64,000 bases of DNA from Alphaproteobacteria bacterium HGW-Alphaproteobacteria-18. Lineage in GTDB: Bacteria; Pseudomonadota; Alphaproteobacteria; Caulobacterales; Hyphomonadaceae. The translations under genes and the position numbers were made by a program. Below, piece after piece: positions 1 to 8,528 of this stretch (its first letter is position 1; every line of letters starts with the position of its first letter). A model generated the notes under the pieces. The model saw nothing but the letters and a program-made list of their open reading frames with translations, made no database searches and was not told where the DNA came from. The DNA is taken from NCBI GenBank assembly GCA_002841155.1, contig PHEH01000003.1, positions 186,001-250,000 of the forward strand, written 5' to 3'.

Positions 1-1085
1 GCATAACGGAAATTGGCACCGGCAACCTCGACCGGGAGTCGCGATGAATCAGACCGGCCGTCGATGCGGCAGTCGGCGTTGGGGCTGGGCGGAACACCGT
101 TTGCCGATGCCGGCGTCGTGCGCCCGCTGCCACAGATCCGTTCGAGAACATCGGTCGGACCGCCATCCTCCAGCTGCGTGATCCCGGCTTTCAGCTCCAG
201 GTCAAAAAGATTGCTGGGCTCAAAGGCCAGCGTCAACCGGCCGCTCGCGGATTCTCCGCCCCCCCGGCGATCAGCAACAGGGCTGCGGGTCATGCCAAGC
301 GGGTCGCTGTAGCTGGCAGCGGCGGTATTGGTAAAAGCGCCGTCAGATTCCGACATGCGCACGGCAAGACGACCGCGAAGGGACTCCGTCAGCGGCCCGG
401 AAATGACGCCCTCGCCATAGAGCTCTTTGGCTTCAAATCCATATCCCGTCTTGGCGTACGCTTCGAATTCATCCGTAGGCGATTTTGTCACGACACTGAT
501 CAGACCGCCGGTGGTGTTCTTGCCGTAGAAGAGGGCCTGGGGCCCCTTGAGGACTTCAACCCGCTCGATGTCATACTGGGCCAGCGATATCTCCCGGCCC
601 CGGCTCATCGGCATACCGTCAATGATAAAGGACACCGACTGATCAAACCCGGCGCTCAGCGCCGTGGAGCCGACGCCGCGCAGGAAGATGCTGGCAGAAG
701 ACCCGGAGGCTGCCTTACCGGCCACCATGGTGGGAACCAGCGTCGAGAGATCCTGGAAGCGGGTGACCGCATAGTCCTCAAGCCCCTCCCCTGAAAAAGC
801 GGTGATTGCGACCGGCGCGTCCTGGAGGCTTTCCTCCCGCCGGCGCGCTGTGACGGTTACGATACCCAGGCGGCGCAGACGCTCAGCGTCCTCGACGGCA
901 TCGACTCCGGCATCGACCGGATCTGCCGGCACAGCCTGCGCCGGCAGGTCGGCTTCCTGCGCAGCTGCCGGGAGCGCTCCAGCGAGCGCCACGAAAGCGG
1001 CAGCGCCCAGAAGCGCCACCTGGAATCTGGCCTGCTGCGGGGCCCGCGCCTGCGCGCAATTTGACTCTGGTGATTGAAAAGACAT
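1..1085 (-). CDS. TonB-dependent outer-membrane receptor, N-terminal part (truncated by window edge)
   Basis: Reading the minus strand from the ATG at 1085 gives at least 361 codons without a stop, running off the window start. The protein has a signal peptide ending near LPAAAQ, a TonB-box-like stretch (GIVTVTARRREESLQDAPV) and then a plug domain with EVLKGPQALFYGKNTTGG, the hallmark of the receptor family. These receptors use TonB energy to import bulky or scarce substrates across the outer membrane. A GGGAGGT ribosome site lies just upstream. The promoter region carries a CTAA-N5-TTAG palindrome at 1117-1133, shared with the P450 and Rieske genes of this block, so the receptor is probably co-regulated with the catabolic genes. 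The substrate is unknown. Family call is very secure; the beta-barrel end lies outside the window. Confidence 0.95.
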   Translation of the reverse strand, partial: MSFQSPESNCAQARAPQQARFQVALLGAAAFVALAGALPAAAQEADLPAQAVPADPVDAGVDAVEDAERLRRLGIVTVTARRREESLQDAPVAITAFSGEGLEDYAVTRFQDLSTLVPTMVAGKAASGSSASIFLRGVGSTALSAGFDQSVSFIIDGMPMSRGREISLAQYDIERVEVLKGPQALFYGKNTTGGLISVVTKSPTDEFEAYAKTGYGFEAKELYGEGVISGPLTESLRGRLAVRMSESDGAFTNTAAASYSDPLGMTRSPVADRRGGGESASGRLTLAFEPSNLFDLELKAGITQLEDGGPTDVLERICGSGRTTPASANGVPPSPNADCRIDGRSDSSRLPVEVAGANFRY

Positions 1086-1458
1086 GACTACCTCCCGAAA
1101 TTCCGCCCCGGCATTTGCCTAACGGTATTAGTTATAAGGACCTTACTTCGCGTGATCCGAGGTCGTCAACAAAATCCAAAAATAGGCAGAATTTATCTTA
1201 TACTCTCCATTTTTGGACAACATTAACTCTTAATTTTCTGATTTATAATATTTATATATCATTTATCCTTGGGTTTTTGAATTTTTGCCCTATCGAAGCC
1301 CCCACAAAAATAGTTGCTAAAAAGCATCACTTAGTAGATTTTACCTATTGCAATTAGTTCTCAAGAATTTTCAGGCATACTGCGTGTCAGCTTGCCAAAC
1401 CGGCCAGGATCACGATTACCCGGCTATTAGGATATTCAGATGATGCAGGAGAGATATC
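1086..1458. other. AT-rich intergenic regulatory region
   Basis: These 373 bases separate the divergent receptor and TetR genes. Most of it (about 1180-1370) is strikingly AT-rich against GC-rich surroundings. An 80-codon frame in it (1115-1357) has no ribosome site and an AT-driven composition, so I do not call it a gene. The palindrome at 1117-1133 is the only defined element I see. Confidence 0.6.
1117..1133. promoter_or_regulatory. Candidate operator, type A (CTAA-N5-TTAG)
   Basis: GCCTAACGGTATTAGTT is a 6-5-6 inverted arrangement 32 bases upstream of the TonB receptor start. The same layout recurs at 6428-6444 and 9778-9794. The likely binder is the TetR protein encoded at 1459-2082 (inference). 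Confidence 0.6.
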
Positions 1459-2082
1459 TTGGGTAGACCGGAGAGACCCCTGATTTCCAGGGAGCGCGCG
1501 GCCCGGGCGGCGCTGGACGTGATTGATGTCCAGGGACTGAACGCCCTCAGCCTGGAACTCGTCGCCCGAAAGATCGGGGTGCGCGCCCCGTCCCTTTATC
1601 ATCATTTCAAGGACAAATCGGAACTTCTCTCGGAAGTGGCCCTCTGCATTCTCAGGGATATCCAGGCCCCCTTCGTGGACCCGAAGAGATGGGAAGACAC
1701 TCTGATCGGCTTGTGTGTTGCCGCCCGGCGGACGGTGCTGCTACATCCCAATGCTGCCCCACTGCTGCTGGAGTTCTTTCCGCGGCGGATCTTTCTGGAA
1801 GCATACGACTATTGGACTTCATTTTGTCCGTATCCACCAAAATACCAGCTCCAGATACTTGAAGGTTCAGAAAAGATAACCTTCGGCTCAGCGCTGTTTG
1901 CCGCCGCATCGCGCTCCCGCGGCATCCCCGCCATGCCGGAGTTTTCCTCAACCGACCTGCCTCATCTGGCGGGCGCGGTCCGGGCAAACCACCATGATGA
2001 AGAAGGCCTGTTCATCGAAACCCTCAAGACCTTCTTCGCCGGGGTGGCGGTCATCGCTGAGAAGGACGCGCAGAAGAGCTGA
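1459..2082 (+). CDS. TetR-family transcriptional regulator
   Basis: A 207-residue protein with an N-terminal helix-turn-helix (residues about 10-55, ending APSLYHHFKDKSELL, the classic TetR recognition helix and following YxHF motif) and a C-terminal ligand domain of about 150 residues. TetR proteins bind as dimers to short palindromes and leave DNA when a ligand, often a pathway substrate or CoA ester, binds. The start is TTG at 1459, chosen because AGGAGAG stands at the right distance and the GRP opening is typical. It is divergent from the TonB receptor and convergent with the aldehyde dehydrogenase. The nearby CTAA-N5-TTAG and AAACCTAT palindromes in block 1 are its plausible targets (inference). 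Confidence 0.92.
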   Translation: MGRPERPLISRERAARAALDVIDVQGLNALSLELVARKIGVRAPSLYHHFKDKSELLSEVALCILRDIQAPFVDPKRWEDTLIGLCVAARRTVLLHPNAAPLLLEFFPRRIFLEAYDYWTSFCPYPPKYQLQILEGSEKITFGSALFAAASRSRGIPAMPEFSSTDLPHLAGAVRANHHDEEGLFIETLKTFFAGVAVIAEKDAQKS

Positions 2083-3519
2083 TCAGCGGACCGAACTGGT
2101 GTCTTTGGGGATATAGATCGCTTTGGGCTGGGTGAACTCCATCAGTCCGTAGACACCGTTTTCCACCCCGACGCCAGACTGCTTATGGCCCGCCAGCGGC
2201 GTCAGCGGCGTCGATTGCAGGTTCTGATTGATCCAGACCGTTCCGGTATCGAGCCGGGCAGCCATTTCGGCCGCCTGTTTGAGATCGGCTGACCAGACCG
2301 CGCCCGCAAGTCCGTACTCAGTATCATTGGCCCGGGCGATTACCTCGTCTACTGAGGTAAAGCGGAGCATAGGCAGGACTGGTCCGAAAGCTTCCTCCTG
2401 CACCACCCGGGCGCTGTCGGGCGGGTTATCCACAAGCGTCAGCGGGATGAAATACCCCCCCTGCGAAGAAGGTGTCTTTCCCTGATACAAGGTCAGGCCG
2501 TCGGCCCGCGCTTCCTCGATCAGCGCCGTGACGCGATTGAATTGAGGCAGATTCTGCACAGGGCCGAACAGGACGCCCTGCTCGCTGCCATCCCCCATCG
2601 AAGCGCCCTCGATCAGCTTCACAAGCCGGTCTCGTACCGCCTCGTAGATATCTTCATGCACATAGAGGCGCTTGGTCGCGACGCAGACCTGAGCCGAATT
2701 GAAAAAAGCGCCCATGAAGAGCTGCTCGGCGACCTTGCCAGGATCTACATCCGGCAGGACGATGGCGGCATCATTCCCTCCAAGCTCCAGGGTCACCCGT
2801 TTGAGGTCGCGGGCGGCCGCTTCCATCACCCTTTTGCCTGTCGCTGTCGAACCGGTGAATGTGATCTTTGCAAACCCCTTATGACCCGTCATCAGGGGGC
2901 CAAGCTCATCGCCGCCCGAAATTATGTTGAGGACACCTTTCGGGAAAACATCCCGCAGGATCTCACCAATTTTCAGTGTACAGAGCGGCGTAAAGGGCGA
3001 AGGTTTCAGCACAATGGTGTTACCCGCAAGGATGGCCGGCGCAATTTTCCAGGCAGCGAGCAGAACCGGAAAATTCCAGGGCACAATCCCGCACACGACC
3101 CCGAGCGGCACATGGTGCACCTCAATCCGGCGCGCATCTGTTTCTTCAGTAACATCGACCGGAAGGTCGAGCGCAGCGGTTGCATGGAACCACTGGCCCG
3201 CCCCCTGTACTTCCTGCAGCGACAGGGGCAGCGGACGACCCTGCTCGCGCGTGAAGATTGCGGCGAGTTCGTCAGCATGCGCTAGGATAAGGTCACCGGC
3301 CTTTTGCAGCAATGCCTTGCGCTCTGCGATCGGCGATGTCTTCCAACTCTCAAAAGCCCGCGTGGCCGCCGCGACGGCGAGGTCGAGGTCCTGCGCCGAC
3401 GCGCGGGGCGCGGATGCAAATACTTTTCCCGTCGCCGGGTTTACGACATCGACTGTGCCCGGGCTCGCTACAAGGGCGCCATCAATCAGCATTCTCACAT
3501 TTATCGCATCTGCGCTCAT
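2083..3519 (-). CDS. NAD(P)-dependent aldehyde dehydrogenase
   Basis: A 478-residue member of the aldehyde dehydrogenase superfamily, oxidising an aldehyde to the carboxylate. Visible landmarks are PWNFP (oxyanion asparagine), FTGSTATGK (cofactor loop), LELGGND (general-base glutamate) and FNSAQVCVA with the catalytic cysteine. The ATG at 3519 is preferred over an upstream in-frame start at 3576 because AGGAGGAAC directly precedes it. It is the last gene of a minus-strand run P450, DUF35, thiolase-like, ALDH, so it probably finishes oxidation of an alcohol made by the P450 and the GMC enzyme encoded nearby. Substrate is not identifiable from sequence. Confidence 0.95.
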   Translation of the reverse strand: MSADAINVRMLIDGALVASPGTVDVVNPATGKVFASAPRASAQDLDLAVAAATRAFESWKTSPIAERKALLQKAGDLILAHADELAAIFTREQGRPLPLSLQEVQGAGQWFHATAALDLPVDVTEETDARRIEVHHVPLGVVCGIVPWNFPVLLAAWKIAPAILAGNTIVLKPSPFTPLCTLKIGEILRDVFPKGVLNIISGGDELGPLMTGHKGFAKITFTGSTATGKRVMEAAARDLKRVTLELGGNDAAIVLPDVDPGKVAEQLFMGAFFNSAQVCVATKRLYVHEDIYEAVRDRLVKLIEGASMGDGSEQGVLFGPVQNLPQFNRVTALIEEARADGLTLYQGKTPSSQGGYFIPLTLVDNPPDSARVVQEEAFGPVLPMLRFTSVDEVIARANDTEYGLAGAVWSADLKQAAEMAARLDTGTVWINQNLQSTPLTPLAGHKQSGVGVENGVYGLMEFTQPKAIYIPKDTSSVR

Positions 3520-3585
3520 GTCTGTTCCTCCTGCAGGGTTCAGCCTGCCTGTTCTGGTTTCAGGGACGCCCGCCATCCCTGCTGG

Positions 3586-4755
3586 TCACAGCGTCTCTTC
3601 GGTCCCGAATATGGCAGACGAGACGATCGGGGCGCCCGGCCCCCCGGCCAGCAGGCAGGTCCGCGCGCCTGGAACGGGATTTGCCGACTCGCCGCGGAGC
3701 TGGCGCACCGCTTCGATCGGCATCCCGATGCCATGAATAAAGCCCTGGGCGAGATTACCGCCGGCCGTGTTCACCGGCAGTTTGCCGCCCGGCGCAATCA
3801 GGTTTTCAACCCTGCAGAACTCCCCTGCCGATTCATAATCACAGAAGCCATGATCGATCAGGGACGCCACGCCCTGGGCGCTGAAATTCTCGTAGATCTG
3901 AGCCACGTCGATCTCGTCGGGCGAAAGGCCCGTCTGGCGCCAGAGCTGGCGCGCAACAGAGCGGAATCCGGCTGTCGCATACTGATCATCGGCATCATTT
4001 TCGAGCAGGTCACCCCAGCCGGCTGCCGCCCCCTGCGCGACCCCCAGGATATGAACGGGCGGCTTTCGCAAATCCCTGGCGACTTCCGCGCTGACGATCA
4101 GGAGCGCGCCAGCCCCATCATTCTCCCTGGAGCAATCAAGCAGACGGAAGGGTTCGCTGATCCAGCGGGCAGACCGGTAAGCCTCAATATCGAATTCCTT
4201 GTTATACGCTACGGCGTCGGGATTGCGGGCTCCATGATAATAGGCCGCTTCAACAAAGGCTTCGACAGCAGAACCCGGCACGCCATGATGCTCGAACATA
4301 CGCTGCGCCCGGATCGCGCAGACCTGCGCGGGCGCCACGAGCCCTGCCGCCATCATGTGTCCATTGAGATGGTGCGCCATCACGGCTGCAGAAAGCCGCC
4401 CGCTATTGTCCTGCGCGAGCGCCCTGAACACGATTACGGCGGTCGCCTGCCCGGTTGCGATGGCCCCCACAGCCTGGCCGATCGCGCCGGCGATCCCCCC
4501 GCCCCCGCCCCCGAAAACCTGGCTGGACCATGTGAGCTCACGTGTGCCCAGATCACTCATCAGCCTGACCGGCTCATTGTGATCGTCACCATAGGACGAA
4601 AACCCATCAATCTGCGCCGGATCAAACCCCGCATCCTCACACGCATCGATGATGGCCCGAACCAGCACGCCCCGTTCGGGCAAGGGGGATGCCCCCCGGC
4701 GATACTGACGGACACCGACGCCCGCAACCGCTGCAATCCCGGCGATCGGCCTCAT
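3586..4755 (-). CDS. Thiolase-fold protein, Ltp2-like (candidate retro-aldolase)
   Basis: A 389-residue thiolase-superfamily protein of the SCP-x/lipid-transfer type. The usual active-site cysteine region is replaced by a glycine run (FGGGGGG), while an IYENFS segment matches the tyrosine-containing motif of Ltp2-like aldolases. The Ltp2 family cleaves beta-hydroxyacyl-CoA side chains by retro-aldol reaction and needs a DUF35 partner; that partner is the gene immediately upstream. The two overlap as ATGA (4752-4755), implying coupled translation. The ATG at 4755 is chosen over a TTG at 4767 because GGAGG sits 6-7 bases before it. Aldolase rather than thiolase function is inferred from the missing cysteine and the DUF35 pairing. 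Confidence 0.85.
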   Translation of the reverse strand: MRPIAGIAAVAGVGVRQYRRGASPLPERGVLVRAIIDACEDAGFDPAQIDGFSSYGDDHNEPVRLMSDLGTRELTWSSQVFGGGGGGIAGAIGQAVGAIATGQATAVIVFRALAQDNSGRLSAAVMAHHLNGHMMAAGLVAPAQVCAIRAQRMFEHHGVPGSAVEAFVEAAYYHGARNPDAVAYNKEFDIEAYRSARWISEPFRLLDCSRENDGAGALLIVSAEVARDLRKPPVHILGVAQGAAAGWGDLLENDADDQYATAGFRSVARQLWRQTGLSPDEIDVAQIYENFSAQGVASLIDHGFCDYESAGEFCRVENLIAPGGKLPVNTAGGNLAQGFIHGIGMPIEAVRQLRGESANPVPGARTCLLAGGPGAPIVSSAIFGTEETL

Positions 4756-5165
4756 GACGTCCTCCAATGGATGGCAGGCACCGCCCTGCCAGCATACATC
4801 GTTGATCCAAAAGTTCCGGCAACAGGTGCGCCAATCTTCACGGGCGTCCCCGCTTCCTCCACGAGCCCCATCAGCCTTGCCCCGCCTGCCGCCTCAAGTT
4901 CAATAATCCCGATCAGAAACGGGACCTTGAGACTTTCCAGGCCCCCGAAAGGATGCCAGTTGCGCGTCCAGCTATAGATGCGGCCTGCAGGCACAACCTG
5001 TTGCCAGCCATGGTCCCAGGACCCGCAATCTCCGCAGCGCCAGACAGCCGGCCAGTGCCAGCGTCCACAGCCCCCGCATACCGGCAGCATAAGCTGCCCC
5101 CGTGCCAGCCCGTCCCAGTAAGGACCATCGGCCCCGGTGGACCAGATTTCGCCTGCCTCACCCAT
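4752..5165 (-). CDS. DUF35 OB-fold / zinc-ribbon acyl-CoA-binding protein
   Basis: A 137-residue DUF35 protein: an N-terminal rubredoxin-like zinc ribbon with two CxxC pairs (CGGC near residue 31, CGDC near 44) followed by an OB-fold. Stand-alone DUF35 proteins act as partners of thiolase-fold enzymes, for example the ChsH2 DUF35 domain with Ltp2 in steroid side-chain cleavage. Here it precedes the thiolase-like gene with an ATGA overlap and follows the P450 stop by three bases. It most likely forms an aldolase complex with the downstream gene product. No clear ribosome site of its own is visible, consistent with coupling to the P450. Confidence 0.9.
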   Translation of the reverse strand: MGEAGEIWSTGADGPYWDGLARGQLMLPVCGGCGRWHWPAVWRCGDCGSWDHGWQQVVPAGRIYSWTRNWHPFGGLESLKVPFLIGIIELEAAGGARLMGLVEEAGTPVKIGAPVAGTFGSTMYAGRAVPAIHWRTS

Positions 5166-5168
5166 CTG

Positions 5169-6377
5169 TCAGACCGGCCACTGGATCGGGAGAGACTCGA
5201 TCGCGATCACCGTACCCACCCGGGAATGATGGCGCAGGCCAGGCTTCAGGGAAAAGCGTGGTATCCGCTTTATCCATTCTTCCGTCAGGATACGGATTTC
5301 CATACGGGCAAGATTATGCCCCAGACAGAGGTGGGGGCCGGAGGAAAAGGTCAGATGGGTCAGTGCCTGCCGGTCGATGTCAAATTCTGCCGAATTTTCA
5401 AACCGCCGGTCATCCCGGCTGCCGAGGGGCAGGACGCAGAGGACCATATCCCCTTCCCTGAACTGCACCCCGAACCGCTCGCAATCCTTCACGACGAGGC
5501 GCGGGGTGTTGATGACGCCAAAACTGCGAATGCCCTCTTCCACGAAGCGCGGTATCAGGGACGCGTCCGCTGCGAGACGCGCCTGAAGCGCATCATCCTG
5601 GGCCAGATGGCGGTAGGTATAGGACGCCACATTCGTCACGGTATCCATGCCACCAAGGAACATCACGAAGAGCATTGACTGAAGTTCGCCAAGGGCGATG
5701 GGCCTGCCGTCCACCTGGAATTCAATCATCTTTGAGATCAGGTCGTCAGCCGGCTCTTTCTGCCGCAGCTCCACCAATTCTGTCATGAGACCGATGATGC
5801 GCTCGCCCAGCGCGCCGATCTCTTCATTCGTGCGCGCTTTGAAATAATCATCCGCCAGGGCCCTGAAGTCGCGAAGGCGGTCCAGCGGCATGCCCATCAG
5901 TTCCATGAAGACGGATACGGGAAAGCGCGCCGCAATATCATGCACGAAATCGCATTCTCCCCGGGCGAGGACTTCGTCGATGAAATCTGCGGCAAATGCC
6001 CGGAGCTTTGGCTCCATCGCGCTGACCGCCTTGGGGGAAAAATGCGGCATCAGCGCCTGGCGATAGGGAAGGTTCGTAGGCGGATCAAGGCTCAGAGGTA
6101 TGAAGACAGGCGGGTTTTCGATCCGGGGGATCTGCATCTCCCTTACGGAAAAATGCTCATAATCTTTCACGATGTCGAAGATGTGCTCATAGCGCGTGAT
6201 CATCCAGTGACCGCCATTGAGCGGAGAATAGAAGATCTCGGGCGCGTCCCGGTGGAGCGACTGATAGCTGGCCTGCACATCCTCTGTGAGGCGAGGATCG
6301 CCATATATGTTGAACGCGAACACACGGTCCGCAGGCACATGGCCCGGAACAGGCGCGTGCATCAGATCGTCAGCCAT
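5169..6377 (-). CDS. Cytochrome P450 monooxygenase
   Basis: A 402-residue soluble bacterial P450. The heme-binding loop FSSGPHLCLGHNLAR holds the cysteine ligand, the I-helix has FLGGMDTVTN with the oxygen-activation acid/threonine pair, and EGIR supplies an ExxR-type motif. It hydroxylates an unactivated carbon using electrons from a ferredoxin; a matching [2Fe-2S] ferredoxin gene lies just upstream. The ATG at 6377 is preferred to a TTG at 6404 because GGAGG sits about ten bases before it. It shares the unusual N-terminal HVPADRVF motif and overall layout with the second P450 at 31902. A type A palindrome lies about 52 bases upstream. Confidence 0.96.
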   Translation of the reverse strand: MADDLMHAPVPGHVPADRVFAFNIYGDPRLTEDVQASYQSLHRDAPEIFYSPLNGGHWMITRYEHIFDIVKDYEHFSVREMQIPRIENPPVFIPLSLDPPTNLPYRQALMPHFSPKAVSAMEPKLRAFAADFIDEVLARGECDFVHDIAARFPVSVFMELMGMPLDRLRDFRALADDYFKARTNEEIGALGERIIGLMTELVELRQKEPADDLISKMIEFQVDGRPIALGELQSMLFVMFLGGMDTVTNVASYTYRHLAQDDALQARLAADASLIPRFVEEGIRSFGVINTPRLVVKDCERFGVQFREGDMVLCVLPLGSRDDRRFENSAEFDIDRQALTHLTFSSGPHLCLGHNLARMEIRILTEEWIKRIPRFSLKPGLRHHSRVGTVIAIESLPIQWPV

Positions 6378-6427
6378 GTCTTTAAGTCCTCCGTCATCGG
6401 GCAACTCTGCGTCGCCTTCTCCATTTT

Positions 6428-6444
6428 GCCTAACATCATTAGTT
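6428..6444. promoter_or_regulatory. Candidate operator, type A (CTAA-N5-TTAG)
   Basis: GCCTAACATCATTAGTT lies 52 bases upstream of the P450 start and between it and the ferredoxin stop. It is nearly identical in layout to 1117-1133 and 9778-9794, with both flanks conserved and a free 3-base centre. Confidence 0.6.
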
Positions 6445-6470
6445 TTATGTGAAAAGCCTCTATCGTGCGC

Positions 6471-6791
6471 TCAGGACTGCGATGGCGGAACCTCTATCCG
6501 GGCGCCGTCTAGCGCCGCTGAGACCTGGATCTGGCAGGTGAGCCGGGATTGAGGGCGGATGTGGACGCCAAAGTCGAGAATACTGCGCTCGCCTTCCTCC
6601 GGCTGCGGGAGCGCCGCACTCCAGGGCTCAGAAATCCAGGCATGGCAGGTTCCACAGGACATCGAGCCCCCGCAAGCCGCTTCAATCCCCTCAACCTGAT
6701 GACGCACAGCGGCCTGCATCAGGCTTTCGCCTTCGCTGGCCTCAACCCGCCGGACATCGCCGGAGGGGGTGACAAATTCGATCCACACCAT
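6471..6791 (-). CDS. [2Fe-2S] ferredoxin, adrenodoxin/putidaredoxin type
   Basis: A 106-residue ferredoxin with the cluster ligands C-x5-C-x2-C (CGGSMSCGTC) and a distal cysteine in LTCQI. This class passes single electrons from a flavoprotein reductase to P450s, and it stands directly upstream of a P450 on the same strand. The longer in-frame extension to 6905 lacks family similarity, so the ATG at 6791 is taken as the start, with GGAAGGA some distance upstream. No ferredoxin reductase gene is seen anywhere in the window, so a reductase must be shared from elsewhere. It may also serve the second P450 or the Rieske oxygenase. Confidence 0.93.
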   Translation of the reverse strand: MVWIEFVTPSGDVRRVEASEGESLMQAAVRHQVEGIEAACGGSMSCGTCHAWISEPWSAALPQPEEGERSILDFGVHIRPQSRLTCQIQVSAALDGARIEVPPSQS

Positions 6792-6837
6792 GACAGGCTC
6801 TGTCCTTCCGTTTTCGAGATCTCTTGCGCTCCAGACT

Positions 6838-6858
6838 AAACCTATGACAAATAGGTTT
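6838..6858. promoter_or_regulatory. Perfect inverted repeat, candidate operator
   Basis: AAACCTAT, five bases, then ATAGGTTT: a perfect 8-bp inverted repeat in the divergent promoter between ferredoxin and GMC genes. A similar but imperfect repeat stands at 11174-11193 between another divergent pair. Half-site resembles the type A operators (CCTAW). Confidence 0.7.
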
Positions 6859-6903
6859 TCAAGTGGCCGCGAACCGGAACGCCGGCGCAGGGAGGCGTAG
6901 ACC

Positions 6904-8502
6904 ATGCAGGAATTTGACTATGTGATCGTAGGGGCCGGCGCTGCCGGCTGCGTGCTGGCTTACCGCCTGTCAGAAAATCCGGCGGTGCGGGTCGCGCTCC
7001 TGGAAGCGGGACCGCGGGATGTGCACCCGTTCATCCATATGCCCAAGGGGCTCGCCAAAGTAATGGCCGACCCGGCCCATATCTGGGCCTATACGAGCAA
7101 GCCTGAAAGCGCCAATGCTCAGACCCCCGAAGTGTGGGTCCGGGGCCGCGTGCTCGGCGGGTCCTCCTCCATTAACGGCATGATGTATGTGCGCGGTCAG
7201 CCGGCTGACTATGACGCCATCGCTGAATCGACCAGTAATGACTGGAGCTGGGATCATATCGGTCCTGCCTTTCGCGCCCTGGAGACTCATGAACTCGGGC
7301 CGGACGAAACGCGCGGCGACCGCGGCCCGCTGAATATCACCATGCCCGACACCAAGGACGCCCTGACCGATGCCTTTGTTGAGGCAGGCCAGTCGCTCGG
7401 ATGGCGGTATAAGCAGGACACAAATGCGCCCGAAGACATAGAAGGCATCGGATACGCGCCCCGCACCGTCCATAAAGGCCGCCGGGTGAGCGCCGCCACC
7501 GCCTTCCTGAACCCGATCCGCAACCGGTCAAACCTGACGATCCTGACGGACTGTACGGCTGACAGGGTCACCTTTGAGGGCAACCGGGTCACCGGCGTTG
7601 AGGTCATTGCATCAGGCAAGGCGCAAACCCTTCGGGCTCGCCGGGAGATTATTCTGAGCGCCGGCGCTATGGCGTCACCGGGCATTCTGGAACGCTCAGG
7701 GATCGGATCACGCGCGCGCCTTGAAGCGCTTGGCGTCGAAATCCGGCTGGAAAATCAGAATGTCGGCGAGAACCTGATCGAGCACCGGGGACTGATCATT
7801 CAATGGAAACTGAACCGGGATATTTCGCACAACAAGAAGTATCATGGCTGGCGCGTCCTGCTGAACGGCATTCAATACTATCTGACACGCAAAGGCCCGC
7901 TATCAGCGGCCGCCTATGAACAGGTTGCCTGGTTCAAGTCCCGCCCTGGCCTCAACCGGCCGGACGTTCAGTTTCTGCTCGCGCCCTTCAGCTTCGATTT
8001 CGCCAAGAACCGGCAGGATGTCGAACGCGTGCCCGGCATGCATCTTGTGACCTATCCCCTCCGCCCGACCTCGCGCGGCTCGGTCCATGTGACCAGCCTC
8101 GACCCGAATGCGCCGCCCGACCTGATTACAAATTACCGCGATACCGAAGAAGACCGCCAGTCGATGATCGGCGCGGTGCGCATGGCCCGCCGGCTGGTCG
8201 AGCAGCCCGCCCTCAAGGCCATCGTCGAAGCCGAAACCATGCCGGGCCCGGACTATGATACAGACGAGAAGATCCTGGAAGCCTATGACCGGTTTGGCAC
8301 CTGCGGCTATCACGCCGTCGGCAGTTGCCGGATGGGCCGCGAGCCTGAAACCAGCGTCGTCGATCCGGCCTTGCGGGTCCATGGTCTTGAAGGCATCCGG
8401 ATCATGGACACGTCCATCCTGCCCGCCATTCCTTCCGGGAACACCAACGGGCCGGTCATGGCCATGGCCTGGCGCGCCGCAGACATAATCCTGAGGGGCT
8501 GA
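6904..8502 (+). CDS. GMC-family FAD-dependent alcohol dehydrogenase/oxidase
   Basis: A 532-residue glucose-methanol-choline oxidoreductase. It begins with the FAD dinucleotide fold (VIVGAGAAGCVLAYRL), carries the GMC signature around VRGRVLGGSSSINGM, and ends with the catalytic histidine (GYHAVGSCRMG) and a second conserved site in PSGNTNGPVMA. The group includes choline dehydrogenase and AlkJ-type alcohol dehydrogenases that oxidise primary or allylic alcohols to aldehydes. GGGAGG lies just upstream of the ATG. Its place between a P450-ferredoxin set and an ALDH suggests it oxidises the P450 product (inference). It is convergent with the Rieske gene, with a shared hairpin between them. Confidence 0.95.
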   Translation: MQEFDYVIVGAGAAGCVLAYRLSENPAVRVALLEAGPRDVHPFIHMPKGLAKVMADPAHIWAYTSKPESANAQTPEVWVRGRVLGGSSSINGMMYVRGQPADYDAIAESTSNDWSWDHIGPAFRALETHELGPDETRGDRGPLNITMPDTKDALTDAFVEAGQSLGWRYKQDTNAPEDIEGIGYAPRTVHKGRRVSAATAFLNPIRNRSNLTILTDCTADRVTFEGNRVTGVEVIASGKAQTLRARREIILSAGAMASPGILERSGIGSRARLEALGVEIRLENQNVGENLIEHRGLIIQWKLNRDISHNKKYHGWRVLLNGIQYYLTRKGPLSAAAYEQVAWFKSRPGLNRPDVQFLLAPFSFDFAKNRQDVERVPGMHLVTYPLRPTSRGSVHVTSLDPNAPPDLITNYRDTEEDRQSMIGAVRMARRLVEQPALKAIVEAETMPGPDYDTDEKILEAYDRFGTCGYHAVGSCRMGREPETSVVDPALRVHGLEGIRIMDTSILPAIPSGNTNGPVMAMAWRAADIILRG

Positions 8503-8513
8503 AGCCCCTCAGG
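8490..8513. terminator. Bidirectional hairpin between GMC and Rieske genes
   Basis: CCTGAGGGGC, loop TGAA, GCCCCTCAGG: a perfect 10-bp stem that includes the GMC stop codon and lies between two convergent genes. There is no long T run on either side, so efficiency is uncertain. Confidence 0.65.
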
Positions 8514-8528
8514 CATTGTTGTGCCGGA

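Noticed and set aside
1115-1357. 80-codon plus-strand frame in the AT-rich gap
   Set aside because: No ribosome site, AT-driven composition and position between divergent promoters; most likely non-coding.
3304-4977. 557-codon frame opposite the ALDH and thiolase-like genes
   Set aside because: Antisense shadow: it covers two genes with clear family motifs and has low-complexity composition typical of GC-rich reverse frames. The same holds for other long antisense frames such as 26502-27719.
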